A stretch of DNA of 64,000 nt from Armatimonadetes bacterium 55-13 (lineage in GTDB: Bacteria; Armatimonadota; Fimbriimonadia; Fimbriimonadales; Fimbriimonadaceae), in contig MKRX01000002.1 of the NCBI GenBank assembly GCA_001898035.1, positions 283,964 to 347,963 on the forward strand, read 5' to 3'. Both the position numbers and the translations under genes were made by a program. The notes under the pieces are model-generated. The model was given only the letters and a program-made list of their open reading frames with translations. It was not told the DNA's origin and did no database searches. Each line of letters starts with the position of its first letter. The first letter of the stretch is position 1. This document shows positions 17,302 through 26,434 of the stretch, one piece after another.

Positions 17302-18307
17302 GGATGTCCTCCTCTCCCGACCGACCGATCACAACCTCTCCGGTCTCTTCCAGCTTTCGGATGATGCCGACGACTTTTTGCTGCGACTCTTCTACAACGC
17401 GCAATCGAACCGGTCCCATGAATTCCATGTCTTCCTTGAGCATTGCAACGGCGCGTTCGGACATGTTCTTGAAGATCTTTTCTTGGACCTCTTGAGCCGT
17501 GCCCTTGAGCGCGGTGGCGAGTTCCTTCATGTCGACTTCCTTCATGATCGCTTGGATGGCGCGGTCGTCCAGATGAACGACGTCCTCGAAGACGAACATC
17601 ATGTTCTTCACGGTATCGGCCAGTTCCGGATTGGATTCGCTGAGAGAGTCCATGATCAGACGCTCAGTGGATCGGTCGACACGGTTCAAGAGATCGACCA
17701 GGGCCTTCGGGCCGCCCGCCTGAGTCATCTCTTGTGAGATCAGGCTGGAGACTTTCTTTTCCAACACCTGCTCGACTCGGCGGATGACTTCGGGTGGCGT
17801 TTGCTCCATCATCGCGATGCGGCCAGCTACGTCCGCCCGAAGCTCGCTGGAAAGCTTCGAGATGATGAGAGCCGCATTGTTAATGGGCATGTAGGCCAAG
17901 ATGAGCGCAATGGTTTGGGGATGCTCATCCTGGATGAAGCTGAGGACTTGGCTGGGATCGGCTTTCTTTAGGAATTCAAAGGGCACGACCTGCATTGCGG
18001 CGATGATTCGTTTAACGACCTCATCGGCGCGCTCTTCGCCAAAGGCTTCCTCAAGCATCTTTCGGGCGTGTTCCACACCGCCCTCCGCGATGAAGTCTTG
18101 GGCGATGGCGACTTCATAGAATTCGTTGATGACCTGCTCGCGTTGCTCCGGGGTGACCTTGTCCAGTCGGGCAAGTTCTAAGGAGAGAACTTCAATTTGA
18201 TCTTCGTCCAGGTGGCGCACCACATTGCCAGCAGATTGAGGGCCGAGTACCATGAGCATGACGGCGGCTTTCTGGCGCATGCTCAGTTCTTCTTGACGCT
18301 TTCTCAT
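17294..18307 (-). CDS. fliG: Flagellar motor switch protein FliG
   Basis: 337 residues. N-terminal KAAVMLMVLGPQSAGNV, the EHPQ motif in QDEHPQTIALILAYM (about residue 125), and the C-terminal torque helix region (DDRAIQAIMKEVDMKELATALKG) are all present. It forms the C ring with FliM and FliY and contacts MotA. ATG 18307 overlaps the fliF stop. Confidence 0.98.
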   Translation of the reverse strand: MRKRQEELSMRQKAAVMLMVLGPQSAGNVVRHLDEDQIEVLSLELARLDKVTPEQREQVINEFYEVAIAQDFIAEGGVEHARKMLEEAFGEERADEVVKRIIAAMQVVPFEFLKKADPSQVLSFIQDEHPQTIALILAYMPINNAALIISKLSSELRADVAGRIAMMEQTPPEVIRRVEQVLEKKVSSLISQEMTQAGGPKALVDLLNRVDRSTERLIMDSLSESNPELADTVKNMMFVFEDVVHLDDRAIQAIMKEVDMKELATALKGTAQEVQEKIFKNMSERAVAMLKEDMEFMGPVRLRVVEESQQKVVGIIRKLEETGEVVIGRSGEEDILV

Positions 18308-19986
18308 CGGCGGATGCCCTCCTCGAGAAGCCAGCTCTTGAGGAGCATTGCAACGACGTCGGGTCTGTCTTGACTCATTTTCTTAATCTGTTCGAGAGGT
18401 ACGTTAATCTTGTTGCCGATCGATGGGATGTCGACATCGTCCGCACCCACATGCTTTTGAGCTTCGGCAAGAGCGGCGGCGAGGTTATCGTCGACGACTC
18501 CAGATTCGAGCGCTTTTTGAACGGCTTCGTGGGGGATTGAAAGCGATTGAGCTGCCAACTCGGTTGCGCTCATCGACATGGGCAGAGATGGTCCACCGGC
18601 TCCGGCCAATACCAGTTGCTGAGTTGTTGCGGTCTTGCCCATTTTTCCGAGGGATCTCATGACCAGGAAGGCGACGATGACGAGGGCGGCGATGGGAAGC
18701 ATCGAGAGGATCTGCTGCATTCGAGCGGAACTCTTGGCGGCGGCATCAGCCTTGGCGCTTTCCACTTGCGCGGTGTTGTCGAACTTGTAGGCGATGACTT
18801 TCGCAGTGAAATTCGCGGTGTCGGCAACTCGGGGTCCAAGCTTGCCGTTTGCCAACTCCTGGATCTTGTCGATGTCGGCTTGTTCGGTCACCTTCTCGCT
18901 GTTGACGAGGATCGTGATTCCCATCGATTTGATTTCGCCGGGAGCTTGTTCCGTGGTCTTTACCATGTTGCTCACGCCGCGCTCAATCCGCTCTTGCTGG
19001 ACTTTGTAAGCGCTTGAGTCGGCGCTGGAGGGAGTGGATGGGGCGGTCTGACCGTTGAGCCCGGAGACTCCACCGGGAGTTGAGGCGCCACCACCCTCCA
19101 TCGTTTCCTTCACGCTTTCTTTGGTGATGGGATCTTCCGTGGGAGTAGTGATGTTTTCCGTCTTGCTAATCTTATCCAGATCCAGCGTGACGTCGACGGT
19201 GGCGAGGGCGTTGCCTGCTCCGACAATTCGATTCAGTTGCTCTTGGAGATCATCGCGTATGTCTCGTCCGGTCTGATTCTCCATTTCCAGTTTGGTTACC
19301 GCGCGGCCATTGGAACCGCTGACTTCCTCACCATCCCAAATGGCGCGGCCGTCCCGGCTGAAGATCGTGACTTTGCTGGGATCGAGTCCAGAAACCGAAC
19401 TGGCCACGAGCATGGCCATGGCGCGTCCTTGGTCGGGAGTGACGCCCATTCCCACTTTCTCGGCGATCGTTACGTTGGCGGTGGACTCGTGCCGTTGGTC
19501 AAGAAGCGGTGAATCGTTCCCCTTCGTGACGTGAACCTGGGCGGAATCCACGCCGGTAAACATCTCGATCGACTCTGCGAGTTCACCTTCGGTGATTGCG
19601 AGGAGGCGCTCTTCTTCGACCCGGGGAGGAGACATGACGGGCATATTTCCCAGGTCCTTCTTGGTCATATGGTTGGAAGGACGAGGCAGCTTGCCGTTCA
19701 TGGCGAGCGTGGCGCGAATTTGAGGCAATTTGTCGGCAGGAGCGGAAATGTTGCCGGCCGCATCGTAATCCACCGGAATTCCCATACCTTGAATCTCGGC
19801 GACGACCATGCCGGTATCGGCCGGCGAAAGCCCGGCGAAGGCGATGACCATCTTTGGCTTCGTCGCGAAGACGAAGATGCCCGCGAGAAGAAGCGTTAAG
19901 AGGGCGATGCCACCGATGGAAATCAGTTTCTGATTTCGATCTGCGGTATCCCACCAAGATTTGAGTTTTATTACCAATCCACCCAT
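18304..19986 (-). CDS. fliF: Flagellar MS-ring protein FliF
   Basis: 560 residues: an N-terminal membrane helix (about 24-44), the periplasmic ring-building domains (GLSPADTGMVVAEIQGMGIP), a Ser/Gly-rich insert (about 290-320), a second membrane helix (about 430-450) and the C-terminal FliG-binding tail DRPDVVAMLLKSWL. FliF forms the MS ring, the assembly base of the basal body. Usual length. Confidence 0.98.
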   Translation of the reverse strand: MGGLVIKLKSWWDTADRNQKLISIGGIALLTLLLAGIFVFATKPKMVIAFAGLSPADTGMVVAEIQGMGIPVDYDAAGNISAPADKLPQIRATLAMNGKLPRPSNHMTKKDLGNMPVMSPPRVEEERLLAITEGELAESIEMFTGVDSAQVHVTKGNDSPLLDQRHESTANVTIAEKVGMGVTPDQGRAMAMLVASSVSGLDPSKVTIFSRDGRAIWDGEEVSGSNGRAVTKLEMENQTGRDIRDDLQEQLNRIVGAGNALATVDVTLDLDKISKTENITTPTEDPITKESVKETMEGGGASTPGGVSGLNGQTAPSTPSSADSSAYKVQQERIERGVSNMVKTTEQAPGEIKSMGITILVNSEKVTEQADIDKIQELANGKLGPRVADTANFTAKVIAYKFDNTAQVESAKADAAAKSSARMQQILSMLPIAALVIVAFLVMRSLGKMGKTATTQQLVLAGAGGPSLPMSMSATELAAQSLSIPHEAVQKALESGVVDDNLAAALAEAQKHVGADDVDIPSIGNKINVPLEQIKKMSQDRPDVVAMLLKSWLLEEGIRR

Positions 19987-20029
19987 GGCGATTCAATGCT
20001 GTCCATGGGGTCCAATTACTACGACGAGA

Positions 20030-20347
20030 CTAAATCTGCATTCGGCTGATCTCTTGGTACGCTTCGAGAAGCTTGTTTCTTACTTGCATCGTAAGATTCA
20101 TCGAAACACTCGCGCGCTCCATAGCGATCATCAAGTCGTGATAATCGACCCCTTGTCGACCCGTCATGAAGTCTTCTCCGACTTGTTTAGCCTTCATTTG
20201 GCTGTCGTTTACTTCTTCTAAGACGTCCATCAACTGCTGCGCGAAGTCATCACCGCCAGCCTTGGCACTACCCGCATTACCGCCACCCTGAGAAGCGAGC
20301 TTCTCAATGGCTGGGTTCTGGATATTGTTCAGGCCGCCGATGTTCAT
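20030..20347 (-). CDS. fliE: Flagellar hook-basal body protein FliE
   Basis: 105 residues, standard size. The C-terminal block VDYHDLMIAMERASVSMNLT followed by RNKLLEAYQEISRMQI is the FliE signature. It connects MS ring and rod. The 47-base gap to flgC is filled with a heptamer array, so its ribosome site is unusual. Confidence 0.96.
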   Translation of the reverse strand: MNIGGLNNIQNPAIEKLASQGGGNAGSAKAGGDDFAQQLMDVLEEVNDSQMKAKQVGEDFMTGRQGVDYHDLMIAMERASVSMNLTMQVRNKLLEAYQEISRMQI

Positions 20348-20354
20348 GTTCGTT

Positions 20355-20396
20355 AGGTGTTAGGTGTTAGGTGTTAGGTGTTAGGTGTTAGGTGTT
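20355..20396. repeat. Heptanucleotide repeat AGGTGTT x6 between flgC and fliE
   Basis: Six perfect copies fill nearly the whole flgC-fliE gap and provide the flgC stop codon (TAA at 20397-20395 on the minus strand). On the coding strand the array reads CCTAACA-type repeats, without a Shine-Dalgarno. The unit is identical to that at 3254-3274. Confidence 0.95.
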
Positions 20397-20784
20397 AAAC
20401 CTTGCCGATTTGGAGGGCGGCTTTTACCATTCCTTTGGCTGAATTGAAAGCTTGGATATTGGCCTCATATGCCCGGCTAGCGGACATCATGTTGACCATC
20501 TCAGAGAGCGGGTCTACGTTCGAGTACCGGACGATTCCTTTCTCATCCGCGTAGGGATTGTTTGGTTCATGCTTTTCGATGTACTCGTCAGGGTTGGATG
20601 TGGTCCCGACGATTCGTACGCCGTCTTCGTCGCCCGCGAGGATGACATCCTGTCGGTGCCAAGCATCTTTGCCGGGCATCTTGACGGTATTCGCGTTGGC
20701 AATGTTGGTCGAGATGGTGTCCATTCGATATCGCTCGGCGGCGAGACCGGAGGAGCTAATTCGCATTGCGGAGTTCAAGTTCAT
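20395..20784 (-). CDS. flgC: Flagellar basal-body rod protein FlgC
   Basis: 129 residues, slightly short. N-terminal SGLAAERYRMDTISTNIANA and C-terminal MMSASRAYEANIQAFNSAKG are the conserved rod-protein ends. It forms the proximal rod with FlgB. The last codons run into the heptamer array. Confidence 0.97.
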   Translation of the reverse strand: MNLNSAMRISSSGLAAERYRMDTISTNIANANTVKMPGKDAWHRQDVILAGDEDGVRIVGTTSNPDEYIEKHEPNNPYADEKGIVRYSNVDPLSEMVNMMSASRAYEANIQAFNSAKGMVKAALQIGKV

Positions 20785-20809
20785 GGTGATTTTCGATCCC
20801 GTCTAGGGT

Positions 20810-21187
20810 TTAGCGACCTTCCCGAATGACATTCTTCAGACCGGAGAAGTAGCTCGCAGTCATATCGGTGAGGGCTTGGTAGCGAAGTTCGGTTTCAGCC
20901 AGAGACATGACTTCTCGTTCCATGTCGACGTTGCTGCCGTCGAGACGGATACTGCTGCGATCCGAGCGCATTTGAGCCTGCCGGTCTCGCATTTCCTGCA
21001 TTCGAACGTCGGACGGATGCAGTTCCGCATCCAGGACGATGTTAAAGTCCATGTCCTTTCGCTTGTAGCCGGGGGTGTTCGCGTTCGCGAGATTTCCGGT
21101 CAGCATAGCTTGCCGCTCGGTGGTCCGCCCCATGGCGTTTTGCAGGTTATTCAGTTGTTGTGAAAAAAGCTGATCTAGAATTCGCAC
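20810..21187 (-). CDS. flgB: Flagellar basal-body rod protein FlgB
   Basis: About 125 residues from GTG 21187, which has GGAG at good spacing; ATG 21208 in the same frame is an alternative adding seven residues. The GNLANANTPGYKRKDMDF signature sits near residue 40 and the C-terminal helix (AETELRYQALTDMTASYFSGL) is typical. First gene of the flgB-motE-like block, so the promoter should lie in 21188-21363. Confidence 0.96.
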   Translation of the reverse strand: MRILDQLFSQQLNNLQNAMGRTTERQAMLTGNLANANTPGYKRKDMDFNIVLDAELHPSDVRMQEMRDRQAQMRSDRSSIRLDGSNVDMEREVMSLAETELRYQALTDMTASYFSGLKNVIREGR

Positions 21188-21363
21188 GGTCGGTTCTCCG
21201 CCGCGCATCCCTTCGCTGTGTGCCGAATCCGATCCTTGGATTCGCAGACCTGACTAGGCCCATCAGTCTTATCGGCATCGACGCAGGGATCTTGAGGGGA
21301 AAGGACCGTATTTTTTAGGGGGCGTTCGAATCTGGGCCAGGAAGGGGAACGTATTGCCTCGGA

Positions 21364-21999
21364 CTAAGCTCGTCGTCGCTTGCGAATAAGGAAGAGAGCA
21401 GGTGTGAGGACAAGGAGGGTGGTGGGCTCAGGGACCGGGGGCAAAGCCGAAACAAACTTGAAATTCCCTGCGCCATATTGAGCCACGTTAAAGTCGATGG
21501 TGGTGGGGAACGTGCCAAAGGCTCCGTTGCGACTCTTTCCCGTAAACTGAATCAGACCGCCGCCCGTTTCAAGGCTGGTGGCGTAAGTGCTGGAAGGATT
21601 GAAAGAGTTTCCGTTCCTTTCGAGGATGCCGTAGCCCTGGGCCACGATGGTGGCGTGAAATCCGGCAGGAAGATACACAGGCGTGGCCAGATCGAGAAAG
21701 TTGGAGGAGCCATCGCCAATGCCCATGTTCGATGGTGAAAAGGCTTTGCTGGCAACCGCGGCTTTTGTATCGCGGTTATACAGGATGCAGTCGATATTGT
21801 TCTTGATGCCGTCCTGAGCGCTATCGAAGATGCCGAGGGCAGTGATCTTGATGGGCACGATCACGTCGAAGTCCATTCCCAACGCGCCGCCGTATGCCTG
21901 GTTTCCGGTGACCTTGGGGTACTTGTAGGCCACAAACTGCGCCGAGGCGAGATTGACCGCAAGCAGCGAGGCGAGGCAAAGAAAGGGTCGGCAATTCAT
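21364..21999 (-). CDS. PEP-CTERM anchored secreted protein
   Basis: About 211 residues from ATG 21999. Signal peptide (CRPFLCLASLLAVNLASA), a beta-rich middle, and a C-terminal VPEPTTLLVLTPALFLIRKRRRA sorting signal: the PEP motif, a hydrophobic helix and a basic tail. Such proteins are processed by an exosortase and displayed or secreted. No exosortase is in the window. The frame extends upstream over gcvT's end but the start and signal peptide fix it here. Confidence 0.85.
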   Translation of the reverse strand: MNCRPFLCLASLLAVNLASAQFVAYKYPKVTGNQAYGGALGMDFDVIVPIKITALGIFDSAQDGIKNNIDCILYNRDTKAAVASKAFSPSNMGIGDGSSNFLDLATPVYLPAGFHATIVAQGYGILERNGNSFNPSSTYATSLETGGGLIQFTGKSRNGAFGTFPTTIDFNVAQYGAGNFKFVSALPPVPEPTTLLVLTPALFLIRKRRRA

Positions 22000-22075
22000 A
22001 CAGGCGAGAGTGAGTGTAGCGACCTCCCGGCGCCAATCCCAAGGAGGTCTTAAAAACCCAGCAGGAGTGCGGGGA

Positions 22076-23161
22076 TTATTTGGCTCGTTTATAGAAGCGT
22101 TTGCTGACGATGGTTCCGGGCTCCATCTTTCCTCGAACCTCAATTTCGCAGGGAGTGTTGAGGGCGATTGAGCTATCGATGAAGGCGAAGGCGATTCCGC
22201 AATCGAGAGTCGGGCTGTAAACACCGCTCGATACCTCTCCAACTTCCTTGCCCTCCACAAAGACCTTCATCTCCGGGGTGATGAGGCGTTTGGATTGGAG
22301 CTTTATGCCTTGAAGCTTGCGCGGGGTGCCATTGGCCCGTGCTTCGTTGATGAGGTCCGAGCCGATAAACGATTTGGTTTTGGAGATCACCCAGCCGAGA
22401 CCGGCGGCCATGGGGCTGAGGTCCTCGTTTAATTCGTGACCGTAGAGCGGCAAGCCAGCTTCCACGCGCAGAGCGTCTCTTGATGCCAGTCCACAGGGCG
22501 CGATTCCCATACCCAGAAGGGCTTGCCAGAGCTCAGCGGCTTCCTCGGCGTGGCAAATCAATTCGTAGCCGTCTTCTCCGGTGTAACCAGATCGGGCACA
22601 GAAGCAGTCAATGCCTCCAATCTGGGCTTGAACAACGCCGAAAGCGGGAGCGTTTACCAGGGAATCGTGGCTATCCGAGTGCTCGGCCAGAAGGGGCACG
22701 GCACGTGGGCCCTGCACGGCGATCATTGCGGTGTCTTTGGTTTCGTCCTTGATTTCGACATCATAGGTGTTCTGCTTGAGCAGCCAAGCCAGATCTTTCT
22801 CGTGATTGGCGGCGTTCACGACCATGGCATATTTGTGCGGTTCAAGCCGGTAAACGATGATGTCGTCCACGCAGCCGCCCTGATCGTTGGGAAGCAGAGA
22901 GTATTGTCCGGTGTCATCGGTCAGTTTGCTCACATCGTTGGCGGTGATGTGCTCAAGATATTCGAGCACTCGTTCGCCCTTGAGAGCGAGCCGGACCATG
23001 TGGCTCACATCGAACATTCCGGCGCCTTCTCGGACGGCTTTCCCTTCGGCAATGACGCTGGCGTACTGGACAGGCATCTCCCATCCGGCAAAGGGAACCA
23101 TACGGCCTCCGGCTTCGACATGGCAGTCGTAAAGAGGCGTGCGCAAGAGCGATTCGGACAT
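22076..23161 (-). CDS. gcvT: Glycine cleavage system aminomethyltransferase (T protein)
   Basis: 361 residues, typical. Conserved blocks: MVPFAGWEMPVQY, FDVSHM, YSLLPNDQGGCVDDIIVYR, ARSGYTGEDGYEL, and DALRVEAGLPLYGHEL. It moves the aminomethyl carbon of glycine to tetrahydrofolate. ATG 23161 is preferred over upstream frame starts. gcvH and gcvP are not in the window. A switch-like leader (23214-23280) lies about 50 bases upstream. Confidence 0.97.
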   Translation of the reverse strand: MSESLLRTPLYDCHVEAGGRMVPFAGWEMPVQYASVIAEGKAVREGAGMFDVSHMVRLALKGERVLEYLEHITANDVSKLTDDTGQYSLLPNDQGGCVDDIIVYRLEPHKYAMVVNAANHEKDLAWLLKQNTYDVEIKDETKDTAMIAVQGPRAVPLLAEHSDSHDSLVNAPAFGVVQAQIGGIDCFCARSGYTGEDGYELICHAEEAAELWQALLGMGIAPCGLASRDALRVEAGLPLYGHELNEDLSPMAAGLGWVISKTKSFIGSDLINEARANGTPRKLQGIKLQSKRLITPEMKVFVEGKEVGEVSSGVYSPTLDCGIAFAFIDSSIALNTPCEIEVRGKMEPGTIVSKRFYKRAK

Positions 23162-23213
23162 AGGATTGATTGTACCGAGCGAGCGAGTTAGGCTTGATGG
23201 ATAGTGGGAAAGC

Positions 23214-23280
23214 CGGAGAGATTGCATCGTCACCGGCGAGAGAGCCATCACTTCGGAATCTGACACAGGGGTGCTCTCCG
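23214..23280 (-). promoter_or_regulatory. Candidate cis-regulatory leader of gcvT with two competing stems
   Basis: Read on the gcvT strand, CGGAGAG (23280-23274) can pair with CTCTCCG (23220-23214), a perfect 7-bp stem around 53 bases. The GAGAGC starting two bases into that left arm (23278-23273) can instead pair with an inner GCTCTC (23245-23240). The two folds exclude each other, a switch-like layout. It lies about 50 bases before the gcvT start. It does not match the glycine riboswitch consensus well. A faint likeness to folate riboswitch segments exists but the core pairing is absent. Confidence 0.4.
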
Positions 23281-23334
23281 AACGTGGCTATCCTTCGGAA
23301 TCTTAACCGCGACTTTCCGGTTACAAATTGTAAG

Positions 23335-25425
23335 ATGACGACTTTTGCCATGCTGTGCGCCGTAGCCGGCCTGCAGGTTCAAAAAATCGACTTCGAAGTT
23401 CGAGCTACGACCGTCGCGAATGCCCTAGGGAAGTTGAGTCGAATTTCAGGTCAGGTCTATAAGCCGGAAGACAAGTTGGCGAGCGAAATCATCTGCGCTC
23501 GGGCAAAGCAAGTATCGGCAGATGAGTTTGCGGACAAGCTTGCCGAGGCAATGCAGTGCGAATGGCGGACTACCGACCAGGGAAAAATTCTATTCCGTTC
23601 GGAAGAAAAAACTCGGGAACTCGAAGAGTCAAGGATTCAGGCGCAAATGAAATACCTGGACAAGCTTTTTGAACCGAAGCGACGCGAGCTAGAGAAGATC
23701 GGAACGCCTTACGATCAGGCCCTGAAGTTGACCAAGGCAATCAAAGACTTAGAAGATAGGATCGCGGAGAAGCCGAAAGGAATGAGCCTGGACGGTCCAC
23801 GGTTGGCAGCGCCGTCCAGCACGCTGACGACGCAACTGATGCTTGGCATTCCCTTGAGAACCCTGGCGTCTTTGCCAGAGGGAAGGATGACGGTGTTTGC
23901 GAATGAACCCAATCGAGCTCAACTGCCTTTGGGAAAAGAAGCGGGCGCCCAGATCAATAATTTCGAATTGGCGGAGTCGCAGGCGGCGGGACTCTTGCCG
24001 CAGAAGCGACCTGAAGGCATAGCAGCGGGACTTCTCGACGATATTTACGCTTCCGTCACGAACCCGGATGGGGTGGGGAAAGTGCTGTTCACCGCACGTC
24101 GTCAGGGGCGGTTCATGACGTTTAACACGTCCATTTATTCTGGCAAGGGGAAATTGCGCAGCTGGGGGTTCACGAGTACCTACCAGTTGGGTGACGACAG
24201 TTTTTCGGCGGAGCGTCAGGCAGGCGCTCAGGTTCGGCCAGCGTGGGTGAAGTTAAGCCCGGGAAGCGTTGCATTTTTGGAAATCGCTAACCTTGAGCCA
24301 GATGTAAGTCAGTTCGAGCACGAGGTCAAGGACAAGCAAGAAGGTCCTTCCGATGCGGGGATGAAGATTTTGCTTCACCCCGACGAAATCGATCCCCTTT
24401 CCTTGGCAACAACCGATGGCTGCAACGCCCTTGCGGATCGAGAAGGGAAGCCGTATGTGGCCTATCTAAGCGACTCTAGCGAGCGGGCGGGAAGATTGGC
24501 GGCAGAAGATGGGAAGCTGAACCTTTCGCGATTCGAAGCTTTGTTAAAAAACTCCGGTCACCGCATCTCGACGAAAGACGGATGGCTGACGATCGCGAAT
24601 ACAAGCCCATTGTTTTGCCAAATTTATCGGTTGCCAAGGGCCCCGCTGGGCCGATTCTTGAGATTGGCGGCGCAGGCAGGCGCGATCGATTTGGAACCTT
24701 TGTGCCGATTTCATTACGAAGCGGGCTTTCCGGCGATGTCCAGTTCGCTCGAACGGCTCTATCGCAAATCCTTGACCGACGCGGGAGTGATGCCGCTGGG
24801 CGGGCAGGAATCGCATTCTCACGATAGTTTTGCCGCCCTCGGCGCGCTCACTCCCAACCAATGGCAAGAGCTTCGGCGAGGGGGCGCGATTCGGTTGGGT
24901 CAGACTCCCGCCCGAATTAGAAAGTTTGAGGACGATTGGCTGCTTCAGGGAACGCTTTGGTTGCGGGCGAACCCGTCTGAGCCTATTCCCGATCTTTATC
25001 AGCAGGCCACGGAGTTTGCGCCGGGAGGAATGCCCGCAGGGGCAATGCTCAGATTGAAGCTTTCCGATATTGCCGCTTTGAACCCGATAAACCAGATGAA
25101 ATTGCTGGATGGACGTACCATCGTCGGCTATTCGGGTGATGGACGGGGATATTCGCTGCAGCAGACGGCGAAAGGATACGCAACTGGCGGATATTACAAG
25201 TCTTGGAATGAGTGTTTGGATTCGATGCGACGTGGCCGATTCCAGATCTTTCGGCGGACGGACTACGAGTTTATTCTCGACGCACTTCCCACCCACCGCT
25301 TCACGGAGACCTTCAGCGGCGCGGCGAAGGACGTGGCAATCAAGTCGTTCGACGACTGGCCGGCGAACTTTCGACGAGAGTTTGAGGAGATATTTAAACG
25401 GGAGTTCAAGGGTGGAGGTGACTAA
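23335..25425 (+). CDS. Large exported protein with N-terminal STN/secretin-like domain
   Basis: About 696 residues from ATG 23335. A hydrophobic start (TTFAMLCAVAGLQ) suggests export. Residues 15-75 (IDFEVRATTVANALGKLSRISG ... ADKLAEAMQCEWR) resemble the STN/secretin N-terminal fold that precedes TonB receptors and secretins, but no barrel follows. The remainder is not recognised; several 'gain by aromatic/charged' segments of about 100 residues recur without clear repeat. Divergently transcribed from gcvT. The opposite-strand long open frame at its end is a shadow. Confidence 0.65.
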   Translation: MTTFAMLCAVAGLQVQKIDFEVRATTVANALGKLSRISGQVYKPEDKLASEIICARAKQVSADEFADKLAEAMQCEWRTTDQGKILFRSEEKTRELEESRIQAQMKYLDKLFEPKRRELEKIGTPYDQALKLTKAIKDLEDRIAEKPKGMSLDGPRLAAPSSTLTTQLMLGIPLRTLASLPEGRMTVFANEPNRAQLPLGKEAGAQINNFELAESQAAGLLPQKRPEGIAAGLLDDIYASVTNPDGVGKVLFTARRQGRFMTFNTSIYSGKGKLRSWGFTSTYQLGDDSFSAERQAGAQVRPAWVKLSPGSVAFLEIANLEPDVSQFEHEVKDKQEGPSDAGMKILLHPDEIDPLSLATTDGCNALADREGKPYVAYLSDSSERAGRLAAEDGKLNLSRFEALLKNSGHRISTKDGWLTIANTSPLFCQIYRLPRAPLGRFLRLAAQAGAIDLEPLCRFHYEAGFPAMSSSLERLYRKSLTDAGVMPLGGQESHSHDSFAALGALTPNQWQELRRGGAIRLGQTPARIRKFEDDWLLQGTLWLRANPSEPIPDLYQQATEFAPGGMPAGAMLRLKLSDIAALNPINQMKLLDGRTIVGYSGDGRGYSLQQTAKGYATGGYYKSWNECLDSMRRGRFQIFRRTDYEFILDALPTHRFTETFSGAAKDVAIKSFDDWPANFRREFEEIFKREFKGGGD

Positions 25426-25476
25426 GGAACGGTTTTCGTAGGAAGGCGAGTCCGAGTAACAGTGAGGTGAATCACG

Positions 25477-25764
25477 ATGCCACGAGGCGACAAGAGCAAG
25501 TACACGGACAAGCAGAAACGACAGGCTGAACACATCGAAGAGAGCTACGAAGACCGTGGACTTTCGGAGAAAGAAGCCGAGCGACGTGCTTGGGCAACGG
25601 TGAATAAGGCGACGGGCGGCGGGAAGAAGGCTGGTGGGAGCGGTCGAGGGAAGAAAGACGACTACGAATCCATCAGCGAGAGCCGAAAGGAACGGAAGGC
25701 AAAGCGAAGCGCGGCGGCGAAGAAGGGATGGGAAACCAGGCGGCGCAACGCGAAGAAGAGTTAA
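25477..25764 (+). CDS. Small basic protein, 'MPRGDKSKYT' type plasmid-stabilisation-like family
   Basis: 95 residues, strongly basic. The start PRGDKSKYTDKQKRQAEHIE and EKEAERRAWATVNKATGGG match a widespread small family often annotated plasmid stabilisation protein, usually with a Lys/Arg tail as here (KAKRSAAAKKGWETRR). The family's function is not established; DNA binding is plausible from charge only. Start has a good GAGGTGA six bases upstream. A 10-base gap follows to the methyltransferase. Confidence 0.8.
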   Translation: MPRGDKSKYTDKQKRQAEHIEESYEDRGLSEKEAERRAWATVNKATGGGKKAGGSGRGKKDDYESISESRKERKAKRSAAAKKGWETRRRNAKKS

Positions 25765-25774
25765 ACTCGCGCCC

Positions 25775-26434
25775 ATGAGTCGCTCATTTTTGGTTCCCGA
25801 TGCGCTGGGAGACTACATCGAAGCAACGTGGCTTCGCGAGCCCGAAGTTCTTCGAGAGCTTCGTGAAGAGACGGCGAAGATGGAGAATGCCAGCATGCAA
25901 ATCGGTCCGGACCAGGGCCAGTTTATGGCGTTCTTGGTCCGGGCAATCGGCGCGAAGCGGTGTTTGGAAGTGGGTGTCTTCACCGGATACTCCTCCACCG
26001 TCGTCGCCTTGGCATTGCCTGAAGATGGCAAGATCGTGGCTTGTGACCTAAGCGAAGAATTCACCGCGAAGGCACGGGAATGCTGGTCGAGGGCGGGGGT
26101 CTCCGATAAGATTGAACTGAGGTTGGGACCTGGTCTCGAAACATTGGACAATCTGGTGGCGGAGGGGCAGGCTGGCTCCTTCGATTTCGTCTTCATCGAT
26201 GCCGACAAGCCGAACTATATGGGCTACTACGAAGCCGCCCTGAACTTAGTGAGGAAAGGCGGCGTCATCGCTATCGACAACGTTCTATGGAGCGGCAAAG
26301 TTGCGGACAAGGAGGAGCTCGACGAATCGACAACGGCGATTCGCCAGCTAAACGAACATCTGCATCATGATGAGCGAATCGATCTTGCCCTGATTCCCAT
26401 TGGTGACGGTCTAACTTTGGCTCTGAAGAAATAA
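25775..26434 (+). CDS. SAM-dependent O-methyltransferase (class I, family 3)
   Basis: 219 residues. Residues around 62-80 read KRCLEVGVFTGYSSTVVALAL (SAM motif I), then DLSEEFTAKARECWSRAG, FVFIDADKPNYMGYYE and VIAIDNVLWSGKV, the CCoAOMT/COMT family markers. It would methylate a catechol-like or small phenolic acceptor; the true substrate is unknown. Start is ATG 25775. Confidence 0.92.
   Translation: MSRSFLVPDALGDYIEATWLREPEVLRELREETAKMENASMQIGPDQGQFMAFLVRAIGAKRCLEVGVFTGYSSTVVALALPEDGKIVACDLSEEFTAKARECWSRAGVSDKIELRLGPGLETLDNLVAEGQAGSFDFVFIDADKPNYMGYYEAALNLVRKGGVIAIDNVLWSGKVADKEELDESTTAIRQLNEHLHHDERIDLALIPIGDGLTLALKK

Noticed and set aside
23214-23280. A glycine riboswitch before gcvT
   Set aside because: CCGAAG-like and CTCTC-like pieces occur but the conserved order and the second conserved loop are missing. 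Kept only as an unassigned leader.
24544-25776. A 410-residue minus-strand gene
   Set aside because: It overlaps the end of the STN-like protein and the small basic protein on the other strand; its composition is Arg/Ser/Leu rich without domain signals.
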